A stretch of DNA of 64,000 nucleotides, taken from contig JAKZRG010000021.1 of assembly GCA_047518265.1 (NCBI GenBank), positions 62,001-126,000 of the forward strand, in the 5' to 3' direction. The position numbers were made by a program, and so were the translations under genes. Source of the DNA: Oceanospirillum sp047518265. GTDB taxonomy: Bacteria > Pseudomonadota > Gammaproteobacteria > Pseudomonadales > Halomonadaceae. The notes beneath the pieces are model-generated. The model did not search any database and was not told the DNA's origin. It saw nothing but the letters and a program-made list of their open reading frames with translations. Positions 16,401 through 25,227 of the stretch are shown here, one piece after another (within the stretch, counting starts at the first letter, position 1; each line of letters begins with the position of its first letter).

Positions 16401-18300
16401 TGGCATCGGTGATATGAGTGGTGATGTATTTGGTAACGGTATGTTGTTATCAGAGCAGATCCAGTTAGTATGTGCTTTTAACCACCTGCATATTTTTGTT
16501 GATCCTAATCCTGATACAGCGGCAAGCTTCCGTGAGCGTAAGCGCATGTTTGAGTTGCCACGTTCAAGCTGGGGGGATTACAACAATAAATTGATCTCTG
16601 AAGGCGGTGGTATTTTCCCTCGTTCGGCAAAATCTATTCAGATTAGTCCTGAGATGAAAGAGCGTTTTGCCATTACTGAAGATCGCTTATCTCCTAATGA
16701 TTTAATCTCTGCAGTATTAAAAGCACCGGTAGATTTGATCTGGAATGGCGGTATCGGAACCTATGTTAAGTCTTCCGGTGAGACGCATGCGGATGCGGGC
16801 GATAAGGCCAATGATAGTTTGCGTATCAATGGAGCAGATTTGAATGCTCGTGTGATTGGCGAGGGTGGTAACCTAGGTCTGACGCAGAATGCCCGTATTG
16901 AATACGGTATGAAGGGTGGCGCGTCTACGACTGACTTTATTGATAATGCCGGTGGTGTAGACTGTTCGGATCATGAGGTAAATATTAAGATCCTACTGGA
17001 TGAAATTGTTGGCCGTGAAGATATGACCGGTAAACAACGTAACCAGTTATTGGAAGATATGACCGATGAAGTAGCTGATCTGGTTCTGAAAAATAACTAC
17101 AGCCAGGGTGAAGCGTTAAGCCTGGCCAAATTGATGGCGAAAGAAGGAATCGGTCAATTCCGTCGCTTTATTAATGCCCTAGAGAGCGAAGGTAAGCTGA
17201 ATCGTGAACTGGAGTTTATTCCGCCAGATGACGTTTTGCTGGAGCGTTTCAACCAAGGTGGTGGTCTAACATTACCTGAACTTTCGGTACTGATCTCCTA
17301 TGCAAAAGCGGATCTGAAGCTGGCGATCGTGGCATCGGATGTACCTGAAGATAGTTATATTGAGCAAGAGCTGGAAAATGCATTCCCGCAGGTGCTGGTT
17401 AAAGATTTCAGACCGGCCATGTACAACCACCGTCTGAAGCGTGAGATTGTAGCGAATCAGTTGGCTAATGATTTGATCGATCATGGTGGTATTGCCTTTA
17501 TTCACCGTCTGATTGATTCTTCAGGTGCAGAAGCTGCTGAAATTGCTCGTGCTTATGTTGTGGCTCGTGATGTCTTTGGTATCCATAGCTTCTGGCAGCA
17601 AATCGAAGAGCTGGACTATCGTGTCTCCAGTGATGTGCAGTACGGCATGATGCAGGACTTGATGCGCTTGATTCGTCGTGCAACTCGTTGGTTCTTACGC
17701 CCTCATCTGGCAAATATGTCAGTGAGTGATGTGATTGCTCTGTACGAGCCAAAAGTTCGTATGCTGAGTGAAACTATCGGTGAGCGTTTACGTGGTGCTC
17801 AGCTAGAAAGCTGGAGTCAGCGCCGAGAAGAATTGATGGAGCAGGGGGTTCCTGAGCACCTGGCAGATCAAGTAGCCGCAACATCCGGTTTATACTCTTT
17901 ATTGGGTGTCGTTGAAGCTGAACGTGTGACAGGTGAGAAACTTCAGCGCGTAGCTGAGGTCTACTTTGAACTGGGTCATCAATTGGACTTGCAGTGGATT
18001 GGTCAGAAAATTACTCAATTGAATGTTCATGACAATTGGGAAGCTCTGGCTCGGGAAACATTCCGTGATGATCTGGATTGGCAGAGTCGTGCACTTGCCA
18101 TTAGTGTACTGCAGATGGAAGATGGAGCGCTTGATGTTGAAGGACGTGTATCCCAATGGATGAGACGTCATCAGCATCAGGTACAACGTTGGCAAAGTAT
18201 TCTGGAAGAGATCAACTCTGGTAGTAAAGTCGACTTCCCGATCTTCTCGGTGGCGATGCGTGAGTTGTTTGATCTGGCTCAGATGCAAATGGAAGCATAA
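13444..18300 (+). CDS. gdhB: NAD-specific glutamate dehydrogenase, large (180-kDa) class
   Basis: The enzyme oxidatively deaminates glutamate to 2-oxoglutarate and ammonia with NAD. At about 1618 residues it fits the large GDH-180 class of Pseudomonas and relatives. The N-terminal 700 residues correspond to the ACT-like regulatory region. The catalytic core includes GGKVARGGLRWSDRHEDFRTEILGL, VPVGAKGGF near residue 850, and the NAD-binding glycine motif VVGIGDMSGDVFGNG near residue 984. A long C-terminal domain follows. I choose ATG 13444 over GTG 13429 because AGAGGT at 13433-13438 is then correctly spaced. A DUF2835 gene follows after 13 bases and is probably cotranscribed. Confidence 0.97.
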   Translation: MMYQASEGHKKFLSQLEEQLAARFSEEKVREIINFSSFYYASASLEDLSERRVDDLYGATVSTWNFVQKHNLDEAKIRVYNPDFEQHGWQSTHTVIEVLHRDLPFLVDSVRIELSRRGLTVHSIHNAVLKFQRDADGQQVRVVGRKDELDAKSGDQSLESLIYIEVDRHTDQSELDDLAQSMTEVLSEVRTAVNDFPAMRDKAISLCEELAKSRPPHLSDADISEATAFLDWLNHDHFTYLGYDEYEVVDEDGKKVLKQMAGSELGVLKLDDPRYSVQSRHDMALDARQFVLIPELLSFAKSSSHARVHRPTYADYITIKRFDAEGALIGESRFLGLYTSAVYNETPRNVPILRKKIDAVMQASGLDPDGHNGKQLIQILEVYPRDDLFQIDMHELTETVTGILNIRERRKVRLFIREDSFGKLYSCLVFVPRDIYSTEIRYKVADILCRELDANGSEFHTHFSESALARTQFILRFNGDKAPEYSVKEIEQQIVNIARSWSDDMHDALVERYGEEKANHYHKLYKDAYPASYRENFSPRGAVIDLGYIDQLSEERTVSMSFYRHLESESSHMQFQLFHAHDPLPLSDVIPVLENLGMRVVGEHPYEIERSDGCTIWVHDFALEPSGGEEINLSEIKDVFKGAFEHTWNGSAENDSFNRLVLTARLNWRQVSILRAYARYMKQVRFNYGQGYIASTLENHPDIARMLLDLFTLRFDPEAEHTAEKEEQLIARISETLDQVQSLNEDMILRRYMQLMQATLRTNFYQPDANGQVKSYISFKLDTNQIPDVPLPRPKFEIFVYSPRVEGVHMRGGKVARGGLRWSDRHEDFRTEILGLVKAQQVKNAVIVPVGAKGGFVCKCPPEQGGREAILEEGIACYKTFIGALLDVTDNLVEGEVVPPKMVVRHDEDDPYLVVAADKGTATFSDIANGISQEHGFWLKDAFASGGANGYDHKKMGITARGAWVSVQRHFRELGHNVQTDAFSVVGIGDMSGDVFGNGMLLSEQIQLVCAFNHLHIFVDPNPDTAASFRERKRMFELPRSSWGDYNNKLISEGGGIFPRSAKSIQISPEMKERFAITEDRLSPNDLISAVLKAPVDLIWNGGIGTYVKSSGETHADAGDKANDSLRINGADLNARVIGEGGNLGLTQNARIEYGMKGGASTTDFIDNAGGVDCSDHEVNIKILLDEIVGREDMTGKQRNQLLEDMTDEVADLVLKNNYSQGEALSLAKLMAKEGIGQFRRFINALESEGKLNRELEFIPPDDVLLERFNQGGGLTLPELSVLISYAKADLKLAIVASDVPEDSYIEQELENAFPQVLVKDFRPAMYNHRLKREIVANQLANDLIDHGGIAFIHRLIDSSGAEAAEIARAYVVARDVFGIHSFWQQIEELDYRVSSDVQYGMMQDLMRLIRRATRWFLRPHLANMSVSDVIALYEPKVRMLSETIGERLRGAQLESWSQRREELMEQGVPEHLADQVAATSGLYSLLGVVEAERVTGEKLQRVAEVYFELGHQLDLQWIGQKITQLNVHDNWEALARETFRDDLDWQSRALAISVLQMEDGALDVEGRVSQWMRRHQHQVQRWQSILEEINSGSKVDFPIFSVAMRELFDLAQMQMEA

Positions 18301-18313
18301 AGTTAGAGGATAG

Positions 18314-18532
18314 ATGTCTGAAGTTGTTATTTCTGTCAGCTTAAGCGCAGAAAAATACCTAGAGTATTATCGCGGTTACGCCACTGGCGTAATCGCCTAT
18401 GATACTTGGGGGCGTCGGGTGCAGATACCGGCCAATATTTTACAGCCTTTTTTAGCCCATGATGGTATTCATGGTCGTTTTAGGGTGAGTTTTGATTCTG
18501 ACAATAAGTTTCAGTCTATAGAGCGGGTCTAG
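18314..18532 (+). CDS. DUF2835 family small protein
   Basis: A 72-residue soluble protein matching the DUF2835 pattern: YLEYYRGYATGVIAYDTWGRRVQIPANILQPFLAHDGIHGRF. The family is small and of unknown function, and in gammaproteobacteria it commonly follows the large glutamate dehydrogenase gene, as here. GAGGA precedes the ATG. The stop codon lies within the stem of the downstream terminator. Confidence 0.85.
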   Translation: MSEVVISVSLSAEKYLEYYRGYATGVIAYDTWGRRVQIPANILQPFLAHDGIHGRFRVSFDSDNKFQSIERV

Positions 18533-18552
18533 TGCCCGCTCTTTCTGTTTTT
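18520..18552 (+). terminator. Intrinsic terminator after gdh-DUF2835
   Basis: AGAGCGGG (18520-18527) pairs with CCCGCTCT (18535-18542) around a seven-base loop, and a T-rich stretch follows (18543-18552). It overlaps the end of the DUF2835 coding sequence. Confidence 0.8.
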
Positions 18553-18718
18553 GGGTGAATTTTTAGATTGTGGAAAAGAGAAGATTTTCTACCTTTCTTC
18601 TTTCTCTCCGTTAAAACTGTATTCCCACGTGTTTGCTTATGCCTAATAGGGTATACTGCCGCCAATTTTATCGACCTACCCTTTGTAGACCCACCGCAAC
18701 GGCAGCTGGGAGAGCTCA

Positions 18719-19741
18719 ATGTATAGTCTGGCGCGAAAAGTTCTTTTTCAATTCTCTGGTGAAACCGCTCATGAATTGGCTTTGGATGGCTTAAATGCTG
18801 CCCATAATTTGGGTGTTTTGCCTCTCTTTGCTAAAAGCCGGGTTCAAGCTCCAGTTGAAGTGATGGGGATTCATTTTCCTAATGCTGTTGGCTTGGCAGC
18901 AGGGCTAGATAAAAATGCAGATCATTTGGATGCTCTAGGTGCGCTGGGTTTTGGTTTTGTTGAGGTTGGTACGGTAACCCCAAAACCTCAGCCGGGTAAT
19001 GACAAGCCGCGTATCTTCCGTATACCGGAAAAAGGCGCCATTATTAACCGCATGGGTTTTAATAATAAGGGTGTTCATCATCTGGTTGAGCAGGTGAAGC
19101 GCAGTAAGTTCAAGGGTGTGATAGGTATCAATATTGGTAAAAACCTAACCACAGCCGTAGAGGATGCCGAGAAGGACTATTTGTACTGCTTGAAGGAAGT
19201 GTATGCTCATGCAGACTATGTCACTGTAAATATTTCTTCACCCAATACACCGGGTTTACGTAATTTGCAGTTTGGCGATACTTTGGAAGCATTGTTGCGT
19301 GCTTTAAAAGAAGAGCAGACCCGGTTGGCCGAGCAATACAACCGTTATGTACCTATTGCGGTAAAGATTGCGCCGGATATGGATGACGATGAAGTACGCA
19401 TGGTGGCAAATAATATCCGCAATCAGAAAATGGATGCGGTGATTGCCACAAATACGACTTTGGATCGCGAAGAAGTCAAAGGGCTAAAAAATGCTGAAGA
19501 GGCTGGTGGTTTAAGTGGTCGGCCTGCGCGTGAAAAATCGACACATGTGATTAAGATTCTAGCAGACACCTTAGAAGGTGAATTGCCTATTATTGGTGTC
19601 GGCGGTATTGATAGTGCTGAGGCTGCTTGTGAAAAGATCAAAGCAGGTGCGAGCTTGGTGCAAGTTTACACGGGCTTTATCTATCAAGGGCCTAAACTTG
19701 TGAAGGATGCCGCTGAGGCCGTTGCATCTCTGACGAGTTAA
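18719..19741 (+). CDS. pyrD: Dihydroorotate dehydrogenase (quinone), class 2
   Basis: PyrD oxidises dihydroorotate to orotate in pyrimidine synthesis and passes electrons to membrane quinones. The 340-residue length and the N-terminal amphipathic helix (MYSLARKVLFQFSGETAHELALDGL) mark the membrane-associated class 2 enzyme. Other features are LAAGLDKNADHLDALGALGFGFVEVGTVTP, NRMGFNN, the active-site NISSPNTPGLRNLQ with the catalytic Ser, TNTT, and the FMN phosphate site GVGGI near residue 295. It lies between the gdh-DUF2835 pair and rmf, an order known from Pseudomonas-like genomes. Confidence 0.98.
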   Translation: MYSLARKVLFQFSGETAHELALDGLNAAHNLGVLPLFAKSRVQAPVEVMGIHFPNAVGLAAGLDKNADHLDALGALGFGFVEVGTVTPKPQPGNDKPRIFRIPEKGAIINRMGFNNKGVHHLVEQVKRSKFKGVIGINIGKNLTTAVEDAEKDYLYCLKEVYAHADYVTVNISSPNTPGLRNLQFGDTLEALLRALKEEQTRLAEQYNRYVPIAVKIAPDMDDDEVRMVANNIRNQKMDAVIATNTTLDREEVKGLKNAEEAGGLSGRPAREKSTHVIKILADTLEGELPIIGVGGIDSAEAACEKIKAGASLVQVYTGFIYQGPKLVKDAAEAVASLTS

Positions 19742-19769
19742 TACTCAGTTTTTATTGTCAGGCAATAAA

Positions 19770-19792
19770 AAGGCTCGCTTTTGGCGAGCCTT
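19770..19792 (-). terminator. Bidirectional hairpin between pyrD and rmf
   Basis: AAGGCTCGC (19770-19778) pairs with GCGAGCCTT (19784-19792). On the minus strand the stem is followed by TTTTT, so it is a good terminator for rmf. On the plus strand the T-tract is weak. Confidence 0.75.
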
Positions 19793-19821
19793 ATATTAGC
19801 TATACTCGTTTGCGAAACGTT

Positions 19822-20034
19822 CTAAGAGAGGACAGTAGGATTCTTATGGATTCCTGATACACCTGTCATTCCAGCCCAAGAGTCAGCGCGGCCTTCTCGC
19901 CAGCCACTCATCCAAAATTGGCGAGTGTCGATATTTTGATTGGGGCATAAATCGCGGGACTTGCCATTTACTCCCGCTTGGTAACCACGTAAAAACGCTC
20001 GTTGGGACGGATCTCGTTTTTGTCTTTTATTCAT
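19822..20034 (-). CDS. rmf: Ribosome modulation factor
   Basis: RMF dimerises 70S ribosomes into inactive 100S particles in stationary phase. The start NKRQKRDPSQRAFLRGYQAGVNGKSRDLCP and GWREGRADSW match the family closely. At 70 residues it is somewhat longer than the 55-residue E. coli protein because of a C-terminal extension of about 15 residues. It is convergent with pyrD, as in related genomes. Confidence 0.95.
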   Translation of the reverse strand: MNKRQKRDPSQRAFLRGYQAGVNGKSRDLCPNQNIDTRQFWMSGWREGRADSWAGMTGVSGIHKNPTVLS

Positions 20035-20700
20035 AAGAGTTAACGCCTCGTAGCTATCTTTGTGGTGTCGTACCTGAATCTTTCGAGTGCAACGTTTAAC
20101 CGTTGGTGGTTTTTATTGTTACCAGCCTAATCCGGTCGTTATGCTCTTACCCTGTTGCCATTAAATTTTGGTTTGGCGTGATGGGTGTAATTGAGCAAAA
20201 TATGCTGCTTGTTTTACAGGTCGACAATCCCTGAGTTTATTGTAACTATTTTCCTTTGGCTTGCGCCTTGTACCAGATTTTACCTCCAATCTGGAGTTGT
20301 TCTTTCGTACTTAAGTTAGCTTTAAATAATCATAAACAAGGAAGCCCGTCAACACTTTGTTTTGCTTTATTGCTTTTGCCCTGTGTTGATATTTCTCCAT
20401 TATTTATGGATGCTGGCTCTACGTTTAGCCGAGCCCTAGGCATTTTTTTTGTCGGTATCGATATGGTTTTTTCCATGGATTTACCGACTTTTACCGGCAA
20501 TATCTTCCGGTATGGGTACTGAGTTTAAATTTTTAGGTGTCTGTGATCTTTTGCGCAAATACACAACAACAGTTAAGTTGTAGTTGAATTGCGAAGGCTT
20601 GTCGAACACCTTTTTTTCATAATTCTGTCGCTTTTTATAGGCTGCAGGAATAAACGAGATAGCTTATGTTTTAGGCTGTCGGTAATTTGGCTGAGAAATC
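20035..20700. other. Long intergenic region between rmf and rlmKL
   Basis: This 666-bp divergent region should contain the rmf promoter (growth-phase controlled in relatives) and the rlmKL promoter. A plus-strand frame at 20256-20522 starts with TTG, has no ribosome binding site and reads as random hydrophobic sequence, so I do not call it. I see no tRNA, no clear hairpin with a T-tract and no long repeat. Confidence 0.45.
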
Positions 20701-22899
20701 ATGGCGTTACTAGATCTATTTTTAACCTGTCCTAAAAGTCTTGAAGGTCTGCTGGCACAAGAATGTGAGCAGCTGGGTGCTGAATCTGTAAGAGAAAAAG
20801 TGGCCGGTGTGGAGTGTATGGCGACTTTAGAGGTAGCTTACCGACTGTGTCTTTGGTCTCGATTGGCTAACCGAGTGCTGTTGCGTTTAGGGCAGGGAAG
20901 CGCTGAAGATGCTGAAGAGTTGTACGATACGGTACAGTCCATCGATTGGGATGAGCATATGCTTGCCCAGGGCTCTTTGGCGGTTGATTTCTCAGGTACT
21001 AACCGTGAAATTCGCAATACACATTTTGCGGCTCAGAGAGTCAAAGATGCTATTGTTGATCAGCTGAAAGATAAAACGGGCTTTCGTCACTCGGTGGATA
21101 AAGAAAGTCCATCGATGCGAGTTAACGCTCGTTTGAATCGTGGTGAGCTGACGCTGAGTTTAGATCTATCAGGTAGCAGTTTGCACCAGAGGGGGTATCG
21201 TTTAGATGGTGCTATGGCGCCATTAAAAGAGAACCTTGCTGCTGCTATTTTGATTCGTAGTGGTTGGCCTGAGCTGGCCAAGCAGGGGGCTCCGTTATTA
21301 GATCCTATGTGTGGTTCTGGTACCTTGTTGGTTGAGGGCGCCTTGATTGCTATGGATCAGGCTCCGGGCTTGAATCGTAGTCATTTTGGTTTCTTTACCT
21401 GGAAACAGCATGATTTTGATCTTTGGCGTGAAATTGAAAAAGAAGCTGAGGCCCGGGCGAGTATTGGCCGTAAACGCTGGAGTGGCCTGATCTATGGTTA
21501 TGACAATAGCAACAATGCCTTATCTGCTGCTCAGAAAAATATTCGCCGAGCAGGTCTAGATAAGGTTGTGCATGTCTCTCGTAAAGAGCTGGCTGATTTT
21601 GTGCTACCGACTCATGCGGGTACTCTTGAGCCAGGTTTAGTGGCCACAAACCCACCTTACGGTGAGCGTATCAGTGATATGCCGTCTCTGATTCACCTGT
21701 ACCGTCATTTGGGTGATCGATTAAAAGAAGTGTTTGCAGGTTGGCAGGTGTCTGTTTTTACCGGTAATGCTGATTTGTGCCATAAAATGGGTATGCGCAG
21801 CCATAAACAATACAATATGTTTAATGGTGCCTTGCCTTGTAAGCTATTGCTTTTTAAGGTAAATGAGCAGGTTGAGCGAAGTGCCGAAGAGTTGGCAGCC
21901 AATAAAGATAAGCCACGTTTAAGTACAGAAGAACTGATTTATGATGAATCTGGCTGGAGTGATGGTGGGCGCATGTTCGCCAACCGTGTGCGGAAAAACC
22001 TTAAACAGCTAAAAAAATGGCGTGCTAAAAATAAAATTCAATGCTTCCGTGCTTATGATGCGGATATGCCTGAATACGCTGTTGCGGTGGATGTTTATGG
22101 TGAGCATTTGCACGTGCAAGAGTATGCGCCACCTAAAACTATTGATCCCCGTAAAGCAGAGCGTCGCATCATGGATGTTATTCAGGTGCTGCCAGCGGTT
22201 TTCGATATTCATCCATCCAATATTCACCTTAAGCAACGTAAGCGTCAAAGTGGTAGTGCTCAATACGAAAAGATCAGTCGTAAGGGCTCTATGCTGACAG
22301 TGCAGGAAGGTAATGCCAAGTTACTGGTGAATATGGATGATTATCTGGATACCGGTTTATTCCTGGATCACCGACCTATTCGTCTATTTTTGGCTGATGA
22401 AGCTAAGGATCAGCGAGTATTGAACCTATTCTGTTACACCGCTTCCGCTACCGTGCACTCTGCTGTGGGTGGTGCTCGTAGTACTGTGAGTGTTGATCTT
22501 TCCAATACTTATCTGGAGTGGGGGCGTAAAAATATGCGCCTGAACGGTTTCAGTGGCGATGAGCATGAATTTATTCAGGCGGATTGCATGGAGTGGTTGT
22601 CCCAAAATGATCGGATCTTTGATCTGATCTTTTTGGACCCACCTACCTTCTCAAACTCTAAGCGTATGAAGGATGTATTAGATATTCAGCGAGATCATGC
22701 CAAGATGATTCGTCACGCGATGCGTGTATTAGCGCCAGGTGGTGCACTGATTTTCTCTAATAACCTGCGTAGCTTTAAGATGGATGAATCCATTCTTGAG
22801 CGGTTTGATGTGGCAGATATTTCAAAAGAGACTATCCCGTTGGATTTCGCCCGTAATCAGAAAATTCACCACTGTTTTGAAATTCGTTATTTTGACTAA
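20701..22899 (+). CDS. rlmKL: Bifunctional 23S rRNA methyltransferase RlmKL
   Basis: The fused enzyme methylates 23S rRNA at G2445 (N2, RlmL half) and G2069 (N7, RlmK half). The 732-residue length fits. A THUMP domain lies at about residues 45-155 and the first Rossmann methyltransferase has LLDPMCGSGTLLVEGALIA near residue 200 and ATNPPYGERI near 317. The C-terminal half has DTGLFLDHRPIR, VLNLFCYTASATVHSAVGGA near 575, and FLDPPTFSNSKRM near 646. No strong Shine-Dalgarno precedes the ATG, but the N-terminus MALLDLFLTCPKSLEGLLAQE agrees with homologues. Confidence 0.97.
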   Translation: MALLDLFLTCPKSLEGLLAQECEQLGAESVREKVAGVECMATLEVAYRLCLWSRLANRVLLRLGQGSAEDAEELYDTVQSIDWDEHMLAQGSLAVDFSGTNREIRNTHFAAQRVKDAIVDQLKDKTGFRHSVDKESPSMRVNARLNRGELTLSLDLSGSSLHQRGYRLDGAMAPLKENLAAAILIRSGWPELAKQGAPLLDPMCGSGTLLVEGALIAMDQAPGLNRSHFGFFTWKQHDFDLWREIEKEAEARASIGRKRWSGLIYGYDNSNNALSAAQKNIRRAGLDKVVHVSRKELADFVLPTHAGTLEPGLVATNPPYGERISDMPSLIHLYRHLGDRLKEVFAGWQVSVFTGNADLCHKMGMRSHKQYNMFNGALPCKLLLFKVNEQVERSAEELAANKDKPRLSTEELIYDESGWSDGGRMFANRVRKNLKQLKKWRAKNKIQCFRAYDADMPEYAVAVDVYGEHLHVQEYAPPKTIDPRKAERRIMDVIQVLPAVFDIHPSNIHLKQRKRQSGSAQYEKISRKGSMLTVQEGNAKLLVNMDDYLDTGLFLDHRPIRLFLADEAKDQRVLNLFCYTASATVHSAVGGARSTVSVDLSNTYLEWGRKNMRLNGFSGDEHEFIQADCMEWLSQNDRIFDLIFLDPPTFSNSKRMKDVLDIQRDHAKMIRHAMRVLAPGGALIFSNNLRSFKMDESILERFDVADISKETIPLDFARNQKIHHCFEIRYFD

Positions 22900-22999
22900 G
22901 TAGCCAGACAAAAAAGATCGTATTCTCTGGCTGTTGGTCGGAGAATATGGTGTTTTGCGATAGAAAAGCTTTTGTTTAGGTGCTTGGAGTTGAGTTCTA

Positions 23000-23248
23000 A
23001 TGAGTAAAACAATTTATTTGTATACCACAGTAGGTTGCCATCTTTGCGAGATGGCACAAGCTATTGTGCAGCCTTTGGCTATGGGTGCAGGTTTAACTCT
23101 GGCGTTGGTTGAGATCAGCGAAGAGGAAGCTTTGGTGGAGAAATACGGTATTCGTATTCCTGTGATCCGTATAGAAGATCGAGAGGATGATTTGGGGTGG
23201 CCTTTTGATGTTCAACAGGCTGAAGGTTATCTGGTTGGTCAAAATTAG
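23000..23248 (+). CDS. Glutaredoxin-family thiol protein
   Basis: An 82-residue thioredoxin-fold protein with an active-site-like CHLC motif after TIYLYTTVG, plus a conserved cis-Pro region (GIRIPVIRI). It belongs to the small glutaredoxin-like family often found near rlmKL in gammaproteobacteria. The redox partner is unknown. GGAG lies ten bases before the ATG. A terminator overlaps the end of the convergent neighbour just downstream. Confidence 0.85.
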   Translation: MSKTIYLYTTVGCHLCEMAQAIVQPLAMGAGLTLALVEISEEEALVEKYGIRIPVIRIEDREDDLGWPFDVQQAEGYLVGQN

Positions 23249-23278
23249 AATAAGAGCAGGATTAAAAGAAGAACCTTG

Positions 23279-23313
23279 CTGGCCGGATAAATTGTATATA
23301 TCCGGTCAGTTTT
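23279..23313 (+). terminator. Intrinsic terminator after the glutaredoxin-like gene
   Basis: CTGGCCGGATA (23279-23289) pairs with TATCCGGTCAG (23299-23309) with one G-U pair and a nine-base loop, followed by TTTT. It overlaps the 3' end of the convergent WGR-like gene. Confidence 0.75.
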
Positions 23314-23596
23314 GAGGCGGCAGTTCACCGGAGCGAAGTAGATCAGAAAATAGATCCGCTGCTTCTTCTTTGTCGTCCAGTTGTAGGACCCGTGCCATGC
23401 CACGGCTTTCCTGAACAGTGCCAATACTTTCCATTAGCGTCACCGCTTCATTGTAGGATTCCATCAATGAATGGTTTACGCCTCCAAATTGGGTACCGAT
23501 CTGTCCCCAGGCTTTTGTTAGAAGCCAGTCGCCAAACATATCTTGATGGATATGAACCAGGCAATAATCATGTTCGTTTTGCCAGCGAACAATCAC
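23306..23596 (-). CDS. Small WGR-like domain protein
   Basis: The 96-residue protein reads as a single compact domain: IVRWQNEHDYCLVHIHQDMFGDWLLTKAWGQIGTQFGGVNHSLMESYNEAVTLMESI. The segment WLLTKAWGQIGTQFG and the downstream helix resemble the WGR domain, which binds nucleic acid ends in PARPs and occurs alone in some bacteria. WGQ replaces the canonical WGR. The start is GTG 23596, with GGAG eight bases upstream. Function is unknown; the assignment to WGR is by pattern only. Confidence 0.7.
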   Translation of the reverse strand: MIVRWQNEHDYCLVHIHQDMFGDWLLTKAWGQIGTQFGGVNHSLMESYNEAVTLMESIGTVQESRGMARVLQLDDKEEAADLFSDLLRSGELPPQN

Positions 23597-23871
23597 TTGT
23601 GCTACTCCAGCGGGCTGATATTATTTAGTGCTACACACCTAAATAAATCTATTTTGGTATTCTCTGTTAAGTAGTCAGAGAAAATGACTGCTTTGTGTAG
23701 AGAAATTTTTTATTTAGGTGCTTATTATTGCAGCATTAGAACAACTATTGGATGAGTTGAGCTAAAAAACAAAAGCTTTCCAAGCTGCAAGCGCGAATTG
23801 AGCCTGAAACACTGGCATTTGTAAAGCTTTGATATGACTGGTGCTTTCAGAAATGGTCTTGAGGAAAATAG

Positions 23872-25035
23872 ATGCACATCATTGCCGATGAAAATATTCC
23901 CCTTATTCAGGAGTTTTTTGCTGAATTGGGTACCATAGAAACTCTGCCGGGTCGGGAGATGACCGCAGAGCAGATTCAGCATGCGGATGTTTTATTGGTT
24001 CGCTCGATTACACAAGTTAATGAGACGCTTCTAAAGGGCACTAAGGTTAAGTTTGTCGCAACGGCAACCATAGGTTGTGATCATATTGATCAGGACTATC
24101 TGAAAAAAAATAAAATAGGTTTTGCCAACTCGCCAGGCTGTAATGCTAACTCTGTGGTGGAGTATGTGCTGAGTGTTTTAACCTTTTTGTCGGATCAGGA
24201 GGGTTTTCTGTTAAAAGAGAAAACCTTTGGTATTATCGGTGCGGGTAATGTGGGGCGTCGACTGCAGGAGCGCCTGGAATCTATTGGTCTTAAAGTTTTG
24301 GTTTGTGATCCACCGCGAGCAGATGCTGAAGGCGAAGAAGGCTTTACGGATATTGATACCTTATTGGCCAAAGCGGATGTCATCTCAATGCATACACCGC
24401 TTATAACTGAGGGGCCACATCCTACCAATCATTTGCTGAATGAAAACCGGATTAATGCATTGAAGCCCGATACGATTCTGTTAAACAGTGGTCGAGGTGG
24501 TGCGGTCGATAATCAGGCATTAAAACAGCGTCTAATAGAAAAAGATGATTTGATTGTTGCTTTAGATGTTTGGGAGTCTGAGCCGAATATTGACCATGCC
24601 TTGTTAGAGTTGGTGGACATAGGTACGCCTCATATTGCCGGTTATAGCTTGGATGGCAAGCTAAAGGGAACAGAGATGGTGTATCAGGCGGTTTGTCACT
24701 ATTTTGGTTTGCCTGTACGTAAAAAGCTTGCACAGCTTATCCCTGAGCCGCCTCTGAAGAAGCTTTCTTTCTCAGGACAGGCCCATCGCTGGTGGGCAAC
24801 GTTAACGGCCGTTAGAGCCTGTTACGATGTGCGTAATGATGATATTGCTATGCGACGATCTTTCAGTAAGGCGGTAAAAGCTGAGCGCCCTATAGGTTTG
24901 GTCTTTGATGAGTTGCGTAAGGATTATCCGGTTCGTCGAGAGTTCCCAACGCTGAGAATACAGTTGAAAACCAATCAGCAAAAACTGGCGGATCGCTTAG
25001 AAAAATACGGATTTGGCATTAAGTTTGGTAAGTAG
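23872..25035 (+). CDS. pdxB: Erythronate-4-phosphate dehydrogenase
   Basis: PdxB oxidises 4-phosphoerythronate in the DXP-dependent vitamin B6 pathway. The 387-residue protein begins MHIIADENIPLIQEFFAELG and has RSITQVNE, the NAD-binding motif FGIIGAGNVGRRL near residue 118, NSGRGGAVDN, DVWESEPNID with the catalytic Glu, and TPHIAGYSLDGK with the catalytic His. The C-terminal dimerisation region is present and aligns with PdxB. GAGGAAAATAG precedes the ATG. Confidence 0.97.
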   Translation: MHIIADENIPLIQEFFAELGTIETLPGREMTAEQIQHADVLLVRSITQVNETLLKGTKVKFVATATIGCDHIDQDYLKKNKIGFANSPGCNANSVVEYVLSVLTFLSDQEGFLLKEKTFGIIGAGNVGRRLQERLESIGLKVLVCDPPRADAEGEEGFTDIDTLLAKADVISMHTPLITEGPHPTNHLLNENRINALKPDTILLNSGRGGAVDNQALKQRLIEKDDLIVALDVWESEPNIDHALLELVDIGTPHIAGYSLDGKLKGTEMVYQAVCHYFGLPVRKKLAQLIPEPPLKKLSFSGQAHRWWATLTAVRACYDVRNDDIAMRRSFSKAVKAERPIGLVFDELRKDYPVRREFPTLRIQLKTNQQKLADRLEKYGFGIKFGK

Positions 25036-25123
25036 TAGCAATTCCGATAAGTTGTAAAGTCCGATAGGTTATAAAGAGAGTGGCCTTTGCTCATATAGAT
25101 TGAAGGAATAGCTCCTAGCTTGA

Positions 25124-25168
25124 ATAAAAAAAACCGGAAGCCATCTTTGATGTCTTCCGTTTTTTTTT
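25124..25168. terminator. Bidirectional terminator between pdxB and htpX
   Basis: CGGAAG (25135-25140) pairs with CTTCCG (25154-25159) and is flanked by an A-tract on the left and a nine-base T-tract on the right, so it can stop transcription from both sides. Confidence 0.85.
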
Positions 25169-25173
25169 CGTCA

Positions 25174-25200
25174 TTCAAGGGAGCTTGGTGGTCCCTTGAA
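25174..25200. repeat. Perfect 9-bp inverted repeat downstream of htpX
   Basis: TTCAAGGGA (25174-25182) and TCCCTTGAA (25192-25200) flank a nine-base loop, 28 bases beyond the htpX stop codon. It probably forms an RNA hairpin that adds to the adjacent terminator. Confidence 0.65.
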
Positions 25201-25227
25201 TGCAAATATTACTGCCCAGGGGTGATA

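Noticed and set aside
20256..20522. 88-codon frame in the rmf-rlmKL gap
   Set aside because: TTG start without ribosome binding site and no recognisable domain; probably chance.
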